DNA of 34,036 nt from Fimbriimonadaceae bacterium. GTDB lineage: Bacteria > Armatimonadota > Fimbriimonadia > Fimbriimonadales > Fimbriimonadaceae. Positions 8,042 to 16,215 of this stretch are shown piece by piece (position 1 is the stretch's first letter; each line of letters opens with the position of its first letter). The DNA is taken from NCBI GenBank assembly GCA_019638835.1, contig JAHBTC010000018.1, positions 1 through 34,036 of the forward strand, in the 5' to 3' direction. The position numbers and the translations under genes were made by a program. The notes below the pieces were generated by a model that worked only from the letters and a program-made list of their open reading frames with translations, was not told the DNA's origin and ran no database searches.

Positions 8042-8917
8042 ATGGGTCAGGGATTCGATGACATTGAACTGACGCCGGAGGATCGTAAGATCCTTCGCTA
8101 TCTCGCGCTTCACTACGGCGCAGAATTCGCGCGACGCCGAGTTGTCGCACCGCAAATTCGCATTCTTCAACTCGATGAGGAGTCCAAACTTCGCGAGGAC
8201 CTGCTGCTCGCTCGACCATCGCTCAAAGTCTTTTTCTCGCAATACGCGTTTGGGCGTCGCGGAAAGGAGCGTGACAGCCTCGTCCCCTGCATGATGCGGA
8301 CGATTGACCAGTTCGACGTGGAATCCGCGCGGTCACAGCGATCCGGCGAGCCTCTTTGGGAAGCCTTCCTTGCGATGGCCGAAGAGCGCAACGTCCGGCC
8401 GAATGAGAACCAGAACCGGGGCGTCATTCAGGGAATGCTTGAGTTGGTGCAAGAGATCTACCGGATTGACGGTGTTGGCAGTATCGCCGGATGGGTGGTC
8501 AATGGTGTCCTCAAGACAGGGCAGTTAGAGCCTCAGTTTATGCGTCTCGTAGATATCCGTGGCTTGGGGCCTAAGAACACGAGCACTTACTTGAGGGATC
8601 TCTCTTACCTCTTTGAATTGAATGACCTAATTCGGCCCGCCCACCGTATCCACGCGCTTACCGTAGATCGGTGGCTCCGGGGATTGGCACCCTATATCTT
8701 CCCCGAGGAAGGTCTCGAAAAGGCGGTGGACTGGGTTCTCGCCGGAAAGGCTCAGAAGTACGCCCGTCGCGCGGGGGTCATCCCTTCCCTCCTCACCATG
8801 GGCGTGACAGGATTTGGGCAATCACAGATTCGACATGGGGAACGGTACGAACATATGAGCGAGATTCTTAGATCCGAAGCGCTCGCTCCCAAGCCAATCG
8901 CAGTCCCTCAAGAGTGA
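8042..8917 (+). CDS. Helix-hairpin-helix DNA-glycosylase-like protein
   Basis: A 291-aa soluble protein. The ATG at 8042 is chosen over upstream in-frame starts because GGGAGAGAGAG directly precedes it and the upstream codons lie in a terminator hairpin. The clearest feature is a helix-hairpin-helix motif, VDIRGLGPKNTSTYLRDL (residues 170-187), similar to the HhH-GPD fold of base-excision glycosylases. Where endonuclease III and relatives have the VDTHV segment with the catalytic Asp, this protein reads RPAHRIHAL (198-206) with no Asp at the expected position, and there is no C-terminal Fe-S cysteine cluster. It may bind DNA without glycosylase activity or belong to a diverged branch. Its last 50 bp overlap the end of coaX on the opposite strand. 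Confidence 0.55.
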   Translation: MGQGFDDIELTPEDRKILRYLALHYGAEFARRRVVAPQIRILQLDEESKLREDLLLARPSLKVFFSQYAFGRRGKERDSLVPCMMRTIDQFDVESARSQRSGEPLWEAFLAMAEERNVRPNENQNRGVIQGMLELVQEIYRIDGVGSIAGWVVNGVLKTGQLEPQFMRLVDIRGLGPKNTSTYLRDLSYLFELNDLIRPAHRIHALTVDRWLRGLAPYIFPEEGLEKAVDWVLAGKAQKYARRAGVIPSLLTMGVTGFGQSQIRHGERYEHMSEILRSEALAPKPIAVPQE

Positions 8918-9635
8918 GAAGCGGGTCGTGAACTTCCACCTCTTCGCATAGAGAGAGGAACAAGTTGCCTAGTCCACCTGTGGACACCACCTTGACTGGC
9001 CCCGTAAGCTCAGATCGAATTCGTTTGGCGATGGCATCAATCGCCCCCGCGTATCCGTACATAAATCCGCTCTGCAGGCTCGAAACGGTGTCCTTGCCTA
9101 TGGCATGTGGCGGAGTTTCAAGGGCAAAGAGGGGAAGCTTTGCGGTGCGTCCGGCAAGGCTTTCGAGTGCCACCATAGGGCCGGGATGGATCGCGCCGCC
9201 GACATAGTGTCCTCGGTGGTCCACTGTGTCGAATGTTGTCGCCGTTCCGAAGTCAACCACGACGCATGCCGACCTAAACTGTTCCCAGGCTGCGAGTGCA
9301 TTGGCGATTCGATCCGCCCCTACCGCGTGGGGCGGATTGTAATCCACTTCCACCCCAACTTGGGCACCCGTGCGAAGGAAACGGGCGGCAACACTGAGTC
9401 CACGGGCCGCGAACCGCTCCCACACGATGTCGGTGCTCGGTACGACACTGCAGACCACGAATCCGTCCGCCACGAAAGCGAGTCCGGCATGGTCGCAAAG
9501 CGTACGCAAGGTGGCAATCAGTTCGTCTTCGGTGCGCTCGCGATCCGTCTGTACGCGCCACGTCGCACGCCACCGGTCGCCGTCGTAGATGCCGACGACC
9601 GTTTGCGTGTTGCCGACGTCAATCGCCCAGAGCAT
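8868..9635 (-). CDS. coaX: Type III pantothenate kinase
   Basis: CoaX phosphorylates pantothenate to 4'-phosphopantothenate, the first step of coenzyme A synthesis, in the cytoplasm. The 255-aa product has the ASKHA-fold signatures of the family: phosphate-binding IDVGNTQTVVGIYDG at residues 5-19, PHAVGADRIANALAAWE in the middle with the conserved Gly-Ala-Asp-Arg, ACVVVDFGTATTFD (the second Asp-Phe-Gly-Thr loop), GGAIHPGPMVALESLA, and VVSTGGLG near the end. Length matches the family. It is the last gene of der-grpE-glmM-coaX; its ATG lies 17 bp inside the glmM end, implying translational coupling. Its 3' end overlaps the convergent helix-hairpin-helix gene by 50 bp. Confidence 0.96.
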   Translation of the reverse strand: MLWAIDVGNTQTVVGIYDGDRWRATWRVQTDRERTEDELIATLRTLCDHAGLAFVADGFVVCSVVPSTDIVWERFAARGLSVAARFLRTGAQVGVEVDYNPPHAVGADRIANALAAWEQFRSACVVVDFGTATTFDTVDHRGHYVGGAIHPGPMVALESLAGRTAKLPLFALETPPHAIGKDTVSSLQSGFMYGYAGAIDAIAKRIRSELTGPVKVVSTGGLGNLFLSLCEEVEVHDPLLTLEGLRLAWERALRI

Positions 9636-10998
9636 CGGTGAGGTCTACCCGACCAGCGACTTCCCCGCCTCGGGATGCGATGAGTACCGCCGCCAGGTGG
9701 TCGGCCGTTTGCTCGGCCAAGGGACGGTCCTCGGCTTCTACCATTACGCGGATCATCGGCTGAGTGCCACTGGGCCGCACGTTCAGCCTTCCCTTTGCCG
9801 CTTTCAGGGCTACCTCGGCTTCTGTGAGGGCGTCACGCACCGATTCATCACTGTCCCACCCATCGCGACGCTCGACTTCGACATTGACAAGAATTTGGGG
9901 ATAGTTCGCGAATGCACCTGAAAAATCGCTCGCTGGCTTCCCGGTTCGCCGCAAGACGCGTAAGAATTCGAGAGCGGTCACGAGGCCGTCACCGGTCGGG
10001 CCATGACTCGAAAAAATGATATGGCCGCTTTGCTCGCCCCCGATTCTCGCGCCGGTTTCGTGCATCAGTCGGCTTACATACTTGTCACCGACATTCGCTC
10101 GGTAGAGCGTGATTCCCTGCTCTTCCAAAAATGTCGCAAACCCGCCATTGCTCATCACTGTGCCGACAACCGTGGGAGGACTGAGCGCGCCATCATCCGA
10201 CCAATGCGCTGCCCAGGCTGCCATCGTGCGGTCACCATTGATAAGGTTGCCGTTTTCGTCGCTGAACACGGCGCGATCGGCGTCGCCATCAAAGCTTACG
10301 GCCACCGATGACTCTTTCTTGGCTCGATCCTGCGCAATGTGCGGCTTGGTGGCACCACCTCGCGAGTTGATATTGTCTCCATTCGGTTCTTGGTTTAGGA
10401 TTGTGAGATCCGCCCCTAAGGCGGCGAACACTCTCGGAGCGACTTCGAATGCTGCCCCGTCTGCGCAATCCATCACGATCTTCATGCCGTCAAGTCGTTC
10501 AGGCACCAAGCCGACCAGCCAACTCTCGTACTCTTCGAGCGGAGTCGGGCCGGTTGAGAGAAATCCAACGCCGTCTCCAGGCTGAAGGTCGACCTCGTCA
10601 TCCAGATGGGCCATGATCCACGATTCGGATTCGGCCGACGCCTTTGATCCGTTGCCTTGGAAGAACTTGATGCCGTTATCGGGGGCCGGATTGTGGCTTG
10701 CCGAGATCACTACGCCAAACGCATCCCCGCGATGCCGCGTTAGCCAAGAAATCGCTCCCGTCGGCGCGATGCCCACGCTATGCACCTGAACCCCAACGCT
10801 ACAGGCTCCAGCCGCGAATGACGCGCCGAGCATGGCTCCACTTCGCCGAGTGTCGCGACCCATGATAATGCTTCGGGGCAAACCATGTTCGACGATGTAT
10901 CGTCCCGTCGCACGACCCAACTTGAGCGCGAAATCTGGTGAGAGGTCTCGGTTCGCTACACCACGAATTCCGTCGGTGCCGAACCGCAGTTTGCTCAC
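9619..10998 (-). CDS. glmM: Phosphoglucosamine mutase
   Basis: GlmM converts glucosamine-6-phosphate to glucosamine-1-phosphate, feeding UDP-GlcNAc into peptidoglycan and envelope synthesis. The 459-aa protein begins LRFGTDGIRGVAN as GlmM does, has the phosphoserine loop ISASHNP (Ser101 the likely phosphorylated residue), the metal-binding loop FDGDADR (Asp237, 239, 241), and the C-terminal phosphate-binding loop RPSGTQP, where Gln replaces the more usual Glu. The start is GTG overlapping the grpE stop (GTGA, 4 bp). Downstream it overlaps coaX by 17 bp. MurA, another user of this pathway, lies elsewhere in the window. PgmB/ManB-type mutases are the alternative, but the FGTDGIRG start favours GlmM. 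Confidence 0.95.
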   Translation of the reverse strand: MSKLRFGTDGIRGVANRDLSPDFALKLGRATGRYIVEHGLPRSIIMGRDTRRSGAMLGASFAAGACSVGVQVHSVGIAPTGAISWLTRHRGDAFGVVISASHNPAPDNGIKFFQGNGSKASAESESWIMAHLDDEVDLQPGDGVGFLSTGPTPLEEYESWLVGLVPERLDGMKIVMDCADGAAFEVAPRVFAALGADLTILNQEPNGDNINSRGGATKPHIAQDRAKKESSVAVSFDGDADRAVFSDENGNLINGDRTMAAWAAHWSDDGALSPPTVVGTVMSNGGFATFLEEQGITLYRANVGDKYVSRLMHETGARIGGEQSGHIIFSSHGPTGDGLVTALEFLRVLRRTGKPASDFSGAFANYPQILVNVEVERRDGWDSDESVRDALTEAEVALKAAKGRLNVRPSGTQPMIRVMVEAEDRPLAEQTADHLAAVLIASRGGEVAGRVDLTDALGD

Positions 10999-11582
10999 GG
11001 CTTCACCGTGACCCGAACCTTAGCCGGGCGAAGAACACGATCGTGCAGTTGATAGCCCGGCTCTAACACGGTCGTGATGGACTCTTCGGGCATCTCTTCG
11101 TTAGGCTCCGTGGCGATCGCCTCGTGCAGTTCGGGGTTGAGTTGCATCCCCTCGGTAGGAACAAGGCTTAGGCCAGCGTTTTCGAGCGCACGTCGCAACA
11201 TTTTCTCGATGCTGACAATTCCTTCCCGCACCTTATCAGGGTTCGCCCCTTTTTCCAGTGAGCCAAGACTTCGCTCGAAGTTGTCAAGCACCGGGAGCAA
11301 GTCTTCAATCAGCGAACGGGACGCATACTTCCGCTCTTCATCAAACTGAGAGCGCTGTCGGCGAATCACGGTTTGGGCTTCGGCTTGCGCACGGAGTACG
11401 TCTTGCTGGGCTTCCCGTAGCGCCGATTCCAGTTGCTTGATGCGGGCCATGAGAAGTTCGGAAGGGTCCGGTTGAGTGGCTTCGGGCTCGCTCTCCGGAG
11501 TCTCTTCGGTTAGCGTTTCCTGCGGTTCGTCAGACGACCAAGTCACTTGTTGAATGTACCCAGCGTCAGTCGAAATCGCCAT
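10995..11582 (-). CDS. grpE: Nucleotide exchange factor GrpE
   Basis: GrpE is the cochaperone that releases ADP from DnaK in the heat-shock folding cycle. The 195-aa product has an acidic, low-complexity N-terminal region (Glu/Pro-rich, about residues 15-42), a long coiled coil (about 43-90), the conserved LIEDLLPVLDNFERSL segment (about 90-105), and the C-terminal beta domain with NPELHEAIAT and LEPGYQLHDRVLRPAKVRV. Length is typical. No dnaK or dnaJ is present in the window; instead it sits between der (17 bp overlap) and glmM (4 bp overlap). Confidence 0.96.
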   Translation of the reverse strand: MAISTDAGYIQQVTWSSDEPQETLTEETPESEPEATQPDPSELLMARIKQLESALREAQQDVLRAQAEAQTVIRRQRSQFDEERKYASRSLIEDLLPVLDNFERSLGSLEKGANPDKVREGIVSIEKMLRRALENAGLSLVPTEGMQLNPELHEAIATEPNEEMPEESITTVLEPGYQLHDRVLRPAKVRVTVKP

Positions 11583-12924
11583 CCCGACGGCTTGTGCTCC
11601 GGGCCAAGAGACGGATGGGAGTCCCTTCCAACGAGAAGGTCTCCCGAATCTTATTTTCGATGTATCGCTGATAACTAAAGTGCATCAGGTCCGCATCGTT
11701 GCAGAACAATATGATCGTAGGTGGGCAGATACTTGGTTGGGTGGCGTACTTGATGCGGAAGGGCTTCCCTTTCCGCGTTAGCGGGCGATCGAAGGTTGCG
11801 TCTTGAATGAGGCGATTGAGTGGCCCCGTGGGGATACGATTATGCCAATTCGCAACGCTCGCGTTCACCGCATTCATGATCCCATCCATCCCCCGTGACT
11901 CCTTCGCACTCGTGAACCGGACCGGCGCGTAGCCACTCTCGGGGAGGTGATTCCGAATCTCCTTGAGCATCTCCTTCTTCTCTGGGCTGCTCCGACCTAG
12001 GTTGCCGTCCGGCGGTTCCACGAGATCCCACTTGTTCACCGCGATGACCAACGGTTTGCCCAGTTCGTGGGCGGCATGAGCCACCCGCTTGTCGCCGTCG
12101 GTCAGTCCCTCGTCACCGTCGATCACGAGAAGGGCACACTCGGCGCGCTCCAACGCGCGACTCGCCCGGAGCACCATGTAGTATTCGATGCTGCCCTGAA
12201 TCTTGCCCCGGCGGCGAATTCCAGCGGTGTCGATCAACCTGACGCTTTGCCCCTTCCAAGAAACCAGGCTATCAATGGCGTCGCGCGTGGTACCTGGGAT
12301 ATCGCTGACGATCACCCGTTGTTCGCCGGTGAAAGCGTTCAACATGGACGACTTCCCAACGTTTGGTCGCCCAAGGATCGCGAGCCGAAGTTCGTCCTCG
12401 GGTTCTTCTCCCACTTTGACGGCTGGGAAATCTTGCGTCAAGAAGTCGAGTCCGTCTTCAATGCCGGTGCCGTGGAGGGCGCTCACCGCAAACACTTCTC
12501 CTACACCCAATCGGAAGAATTCGGCGGCTTGAGGTTCTCGCTGGGGGCCATCTACCTTGTTGGCGAAGACGGCAATCGGAATCTTCTGGCGACGAAGGAG
12601 TGCGGCGAGGTCTTCGTCACCCCCAATGACACCTTGATCGGCATCGGTCAAGAAAATGATTGCGTCGGCTTCCGCCATCGCTACTTCGGCTTGCACCTTG
12701 ATCTGCTCAACGAGGGGATCATCGTCACCGAAGAGAATGCCTCCCGTATCCACCAGTCGCATGCGGCGACCCTTGTGGATGAACTCACCGTACAAGCGAT
12801 CGCGGGTTACGCCTGGCTCGTCCTGAACGACGGCAATTCGCTCGCCAATGATGCGGTTGAACAGCGTGGACTTGCCCACATTGGGCCGCCCAACGATTAC
12901 GATGGTGGGGAGTTTTGCGGCCAT
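11566..12924 (-). CDS. der: Ribosome-assembly GTPase Der (EngA)
   Basis: Der is an essential double GTPase acting in late 50S subunit assembly. Two GTPase domains are plain: G1 motifs GRPNVGKST near the N-terminus and GRPNVGKSS in the second domain, G3 motifs DTGG and DTAG, and G4 motifs NKVD and NKWD. The KH-like C-terminal domain follows (about the last 90 residues, including GKPFRIKYATQ). The ATG at 12924 gives MAAKLPTIVIVGRPNVGKST and a 452-aa protein of normal size; an in-frame TTG at 12972 would add 16 residues not expected in the family. No clear ribosome-binding site precedes either. It heads the der-grpE-glmM-coaX operon. A long open frame on the opposite strand here is a composition shadow. 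Confidence 0.95.
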   Translation of the reverse strand: MAAKLPTIVIVGRPNVGKSTLFNRIIGERIAVVQDEPGVTRDRLYGEFIHKGRRMRLVDTGGILFGDDDPLVEQIKVQAEVAMAEADAIIFLTDADQGVIGGDEDLAALLRRQKIPIAVFANKVDGPQREPQAAEFFRLGVGEVFAVSALHGTGIEDGLDFLTQDFPAVKVGEEPEDELRLAILGRPNVGKSSMLNAFTGEQRVIVSDIPGTTRDAIDSLVSWKGQSVRLIDTAGIRRRGKIQGSIEYYMVLRASRALERAECALLVIDGDEGLTDGDKRVAHAAHELGKPLVIAVNKWDLVEPPDGNLGRSSPEKKEMLKEIRNHLPESGYAPVRFTSAKESRGMDGIMNAVNASVANWHNRIPTGPLNRLIQDATFDRPLTRKGKPFRIKYATQPSICPPTIILFCNDADLMHFSYQRYIENKIRETFSLEGTPIRLLARSTSRRDGDFD

Positions 12925-13088
12925 AGGGGGAGAAAAGGTACCCGTTGCCCTCCGACTGGAATCGGGCGGCAACGGCAGTTAGTCCGGGTTCGCCGACGTT
13001 CGATCCTCCGGTACGAGCCATCCCGGCAAAATTGCCTTGAGAATTGTGCGGGTGATCACGGCACAAATGCATGGGAGATACCGAATCG

Positions 13089-13829
13089 ATGCTTCAAATT
13101 GCGCTTGCCCTCATCCTTACTCCGCCGACCCACGGCAACCCACTGGACACGAGCGTCCCGGTGCCTGCCGTATATGAACCAAGCGCCGCTTTCGATCGAC
13201 TGAAGGAGGGGAACGCCCGATTCGCAAATGACCACGCCGCACACCCCCACCAAGACGCCAACCGCCGAAGCACGGTCGCAGGTGGACAGCATCCTTACGC
13301 CGTCGTCGTCACCTGCGCAGATTCACGCCTGTCGCCGGAAATCCTGTTTGACGAGGGGCTCGGCGACTTGTTCGTGATCCGCGTCGCGGGCAACGTGGCA
13401 GATCGGTTTGCGCTGGCTTCCATCGAGTATGCCGTCGGACATCTCGACACCAAACTCATTGCCGTAGTCGGTCACAGCAACTGCGGTGCAGTGAAAGCGG
13501 CCGTAGACGCCGGTTCCATCGCAACTCGGGCGAGCAACAATCACGGCCATGCAACGGACGGAGACGACAACATTGCGGCTCTGGTCGCAGAAATCATGCC
13601 CGCCGTCCGCGCCGCCAAAAACCAACCCGGTGATTTGCTGGGGAACGCCGTGCGTACGAACGTTCAGTTCAGCATCCGCCGGATTCTGGAGCAATCCACT
13701 CCGCTCCGGCGTGGCTTGATGGGAAGCGAGATTGAGTTTGTCGGCGGCGTTTACGACCTGAAGTCGGGCCAAGTGAACTGGACAGAGATCCGTCGAGGCG
13801 CAAATCGGGTCGCGCTTTATACGGACTGA
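13089..13829 (+). CDS. Beta-class carbonic anhydrase, first of a tandem pair, probably exported
   Basis: Carbonic anhydrase interconverts CO2 and bicarbonate using zinc. The beta-class ligands are visible: Cys76 and the Asp78/Arg80 dyad in TCADSR, and His129 and Cys132 in GHSNCG (numbering from the ATG at 13089). That ATG has GGGAG about 12 nt upstream; an ATG at 13071 would add 6 residues but has no ribosome-binding site. The first residues (MLQIALALILTPPTHGNP) look like a short signal peptide, so the enzyme may act outside the cytoplasm. It is divergent from der and is followed after 41 bp by a second anhydrase with a similar core (LKEGNARFA here, LREGNERFA there), consistent with duplication. 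Confidence 0.9.
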   Translation: MLQIALALILTPPTHGNPLDTSVPVPAVYEPSAAFDRLKEGNARFANDHAAHPHQDANRRSTVAGGQHPYAVVVTCADSRLSPEILFDEGLGDLFVIRVAGNVADRFALASIEYAVGHLDTKLIAVVGHSNCGAVKAAVDAGSIATRASNNHGHATDGDDNIAALVAEIMPAVRAAKNQPGDLLGNAVRTNVQFSIRRILEQSTPLRRGLMGSEIEFVGGVYDLKSGQVNWTEIRRGANRVALYTD

Positions 13830-13870
13830 TCAAGAACCATAGTCTGGTAACGTCAAATCGCCGGCCCGCT

Positions 13871-14512
13871 TTGAACCACGATAATCCTCCCCCCGTGCCC
13901 TTGGCCCATGCCGCCGACGTCGTCCTTGAACGACTACGAGAAGGCAATGAGCGATTTGCGACCGGCAATGCGGAACACCCGCGTCAGAGCGCAAACCGGC
14001 GGGAGCAGATGGCCGAAACGCAGAGCCCGTTCGCGGTCGTTTTGACGTGCGTGGATTCCAGAGTGGCCCCAGAGATGGTGTTTGACCAAGGGATGGGCGA
14101 TCTCCTCATCGTGCGCGTGCCAGGAAATTACGTGGACGAGAGTGTTTTGGCGGGGGTTGAGTTCGCCGTGAACATCATGAAGGTGCCTTTAGTTGTCGTT
14201 ATGGGGCACAGCAACTGTGGCGCAATGCAACTCACGCTCGCCGACGTAACCCACATGTCCGAGCCTGTACCGGGGTTACGGGAAAGTCGCTCCTTCGGAA
14301 TTGTCTTCCGAAAGTTATCTCCAGCCGTACGCTCAACGGCGCACCCGTCCGATGAAGGGCACCTCCGTCGAGCGACCCAAGCGAACGTGGCGAACAGCCT
14401 TCGCGCGCTCCTTGCGGAGTCATTTTCCTTGGCTGAGGCTGCACGCCGAGGGCAGACAAAGTTCGTGGGCGGATACTTTGATATCGCATCCGGCGTAGTC
14501 GAGTGGCTGTAG
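13871..14512 (+). CDS. Beta-class carbonic anhydrase, second of a tandem pair
   Basis: A 213-aa beta-carbonic anhydrase paralogous to its upstream neighbour. Zinc ligands and dyad: Cys60, Asp62 and Arg64 in TCVDSR, and His113/Cys116 in GHSNCG. The order LREGNERFATGNAEHPRQSANRR, here split as LREGNERFATGN then AEHPRQSANRR, matches the core of the first copy. It lacks the hydrophobic leader of that copy and is probably cytoplasmic. The start is uncertain: TTG at 13871 or GTG at 13895, neither with a good ribosome-binding site. The pair may supply bicarbonate on both sides of the membrane. It converges on the ECF sigma gene, with a hairpin between them. Confidence 0.9.
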   Translation: MNHDNPPPVPLAHAADVVLERLREGNERFATGNAEHPRQSANRREQMAETQSPFAVVLTCVDSRVAPEMVFDQGMGDLLIVRVPGNYVDESVLAGVEFAVNIMKVPLVVVMGHSNCGAMQLTLADVTHMSEPVPGLRESRSFGIVFRKLSPAVRSTAHPSDEGHLRRATQANVANSLRALLAESFSLAEAARRGQTKFVGGYFDIASGVVEWL

Positions 14513-14524
14513 TTGGCCGAGGCA

Positions 14525-14557
14525 GCAAAGAAAAACCCCCAGCATAGACCGGGGGTT
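14525..14557 (-). terminator. Intrinsic terminator of the ECF sigma gene
   Basis: AACCCCC (14534-14540) pairs with GGGGGTT (14551-14557) around a 10-nt loop. Read on the minus strand the stem is followed by TTTTTCTTTG, a good U-tract, so it ends the sigma-factor transcript. On the plus strand the tail is GC-rich, so it is at best a weak terminator for the carbonic anhydrases. Confidence 0.8.
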
Positions 14558-14580
14558 GGCGGGTGTTGGATGAGGAAATC

Positions 14581-15222
14581 CTAACGAACTGAAGTCAATA
14601 AGGTCGCCGAAGCACTGGCCGGATCGGGCCGGAAGGACTCGATCAGCCGCCGCATCTGCTTGTGTGCGCGATGGAGGCGGGAGCGCACCGTGCCCACCGG
14701 GGCACTGATTCGCTCGGCGATCTCCTTATAGGGCAAACCTTCTACATCAGCCATCCAGATGAGTTCGCGTTGCTCCTTGCTGAGTTGCCGGAGCGATGCA
14801 ATCATCTCCTCGCTCAATTCGCCGCGATACAGATGCTCATCGGGGCGCGGCCCTTGGTCGGCCGCCTCGAATGTCACCGTGTCGTCGCTGCCATCCGGGG
14901 TCAAAGGCGCGTCGTACGAAACCGTCTTCACGCGCCTTTCACGGGTGCGGCGCAGGTCAAGATAGAGTCGAGTGACGATACGGAAAATCCAGTTTTCGAA
15001 TGGGCGATCTCCTTCGAACCCTCGATAAGCCCGTAAAGCACGTACGAACGCTTCTTGGGTCAGGTCTTCTGCATCCGCACGGCTTCGACTTAGGCGGTAA
15101 GCCAGGTCGAACACCTTTCGGTATGTCCGCTTCATGTGAACGTCAAACTCGCGTCGCTCGGCGGCACTCAGTTCGGGGGGCGAATTTGCCCCGGTTGCTT
15201 GAATCGGCACAGGAACCTCCAT
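14581..15222 (-). CDS. ECF-type RNA polymerase sigma factor
   Basis: A 213-aa sigma-70 family factor with only regions 2 and 4. Region 2 includes AYRLSRSRADAEDLTQEAFV (about residues 41-60) and the promoter-melting stretch FENWIFRIVTRLYLDLRR (about 75-92). Region 4 has IASLRQLSKEQRELIWMADV and the helix-turn-helix YKEIAERISAPVGTVRSRLH near residues 164-183. The linker between them is acidic and about 35 residues long. No anti-sigma gene is adjacent: downstream there is a terminator and upstream an intergenic region with an inverted repeat. It therefore lacks the usual partner. AGGA lies about 10 nt before the ATG. Targets cannot be read from sequence. Confidence 0.93.
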   Translation of the reverse strand: MEVPVPIQATGANSPPELSAAERREFDVHMKRTYRKVFDLAYRLSRSRADAEDLTQEAFVRALRAYRGFEGDRPFENWIFRIVTRLYLDLRRTRERRVKTVSYDAPLTPDGSDDTVTFEAADQGPRPDEHLYRGELSEEMIASLRQLSKEQRELIWMADVEGLPYKEIAERISAPVGTVRSRLHRAHKQMRRLIESFRPDPASASATLLTSVR

Positions 15223-15563
15223 TGTTTTTATCCTATGCTCCTAGGAACATTTCGGGGGTGGAGGACGTTCCCTGGTATCGGTCTGTCAGCGAAAAACATG
15301 GGACTTTCTCGCCCGTTGATTGCCTTGCCTGCTGATCCTTGCCTGTCACGATGCCCGGTAGATGCGCGGGCGGTTGTATGAATTGTTCCACGGTCGGGAA
15401 AGGGGTCATACAAAAGTAAACGTCAAAACCAGCCCGAAGTCAGCCGGTTGAGGCTGAACGTTTGCTGATTTCTCGTTTTGCCCGAGGTATTTGTCTGGCC
15501 GCCGAACTCAGACCTGTGGGGAGGTCGTTCAGCTTAAGTAAGCTAGGCGCAGCAGATCGCCTC
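15223..15563. other. Intergenic region upstream of the ECF sigma gene
   Basis: 341 bp without a supportable gene; the open frames here are short and show no domain. It must hold the sigma-gene promoter on the minus strand. A GGAAC element (minus strand, near 15386-15390) resembles an ECF -35 box and lies inside an inverted repeat, but no clear -10 was identified. The left part is GC-rich like the chromosome; towards 15560 it grades into the AT-richer Rhs island. Confidence 0.5.
15374..15413. repeat. Inverted repeat TTGTATGA / TCATACAA
   Basis: TTGTATGA (15374-15381) and TCATACAA (15406-15413) are perfect 8-bp inverted arms separated by 24 bp, about 150-190 bp upstream of the sigma gene start. 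The spacing is long for an RNA hairpin but fits a dimeric operator or a pair of half-sites. The spacer holds a GGAAC element on the minus strand. Function unproven. Confidence 0.5.
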
Positions 15564-16215
15564 TTACTTTCTAATGGGAGGTTTCACGCCCATTCGAGCA
15601 CTGTTTCCCATGATGATCCGCGTACTGTCGGGCATTTGATTTTCGCGGGTTCCGCCGAAATCATAGTTGACGAGCATGCCCGCCCTAACAGTGGCAGTCA
15701 AGGAACCATCGAGTCCACGAAACGTATCTGAGTTCCGAAGTTCAGGAAACTTTGCAAACAAGTCCTCCAGCGAGATGGACGTAGATTGACCTGTCGTACG
15801 TCATCGTTTCCTTAGAGCCGTCGGAGTTTGTAACTACATTCAACTGGTTGCGCCGGTTATAGGAGTAGCCCGTGGTGATTCCACCTCGGTTCTCAACCGT
15901 CGTGTTCCCGTTGTCGTCGTAACTGAAAGTGACTCTGGACGGGCCGTCTTGCATTGTGACTTGGCGGCTAGCCGCATCGTATGCCATCGTCACGGGGAGG
16001 CTCCCTTCGTGATGCTTCACCGTTTGGTTGCCGACCTCATCGTAGGCAAACGTTGCCCTTGCGCCAGTTACTTGCTGTCCCGTTAGTCGACTGGCGTTAT
16101 CATAGGTGTAGAGAGTTGTGACCGCATCTACTGTCTGACTGACCTTACGACCGGCGATATCGTATCCGTCAACCACTGTGGAAATTGGCGAGGACGCGTT
16201 GTACCCGACTACTGC
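15564..16215 (-). pseudogene. Broken Rhs YD-repeat fragment with a frameshifted tail
   Basis: The frame from 16215 to 15742 contains Rhs/YD repeats: VVDGYDIAGRKVSQTVD, TLYTYDNASRLTGQQ, TFAYDEVGNQTVKHH, TMAYDAASRQVTMQD, TFSYDDNGNTTVENR, GYSYNRRNQLNVVTN. It has no start of its own: it begins directly after the stop of the HEAT-like gene, in the same frame, in the middle of a repeat. After MTYDRS it runs to a stop at 15742. Shifting frame near 15790 gives a continuous 70-residue tail (ISLEDLFAKFPELRNSDTF onward) to a stop at 15564. The tail is not YD-like and I do not recognise it. Neither the Rhs core (RYRADLSRW-type) nor a tip is present. It is read as a remnant left by recombination in the island. 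Confidence 0.7.

Noticed and set aside
9105-10585. Several plus-strand frames opposite coaX and glmM
   Set aside because: They are antisense to genes with complete family motifs, have no ribosome-binding sites and show no domains.
12067-13203. A long plus-strand open frame opposite der
   Set aside because: It mirrors the codon positions of der, whose two GTPase domains are unmistakable, and its translation has no recognisable domain. The length comes from base composition.
14534-14557. Terminator of the carbonic anhydrase genes
   Set aside because: On the plus strand the hairpin is followed by GC-rich sequence; the U-tract is only on the minus strand, so it is assigned to the sigma gene.
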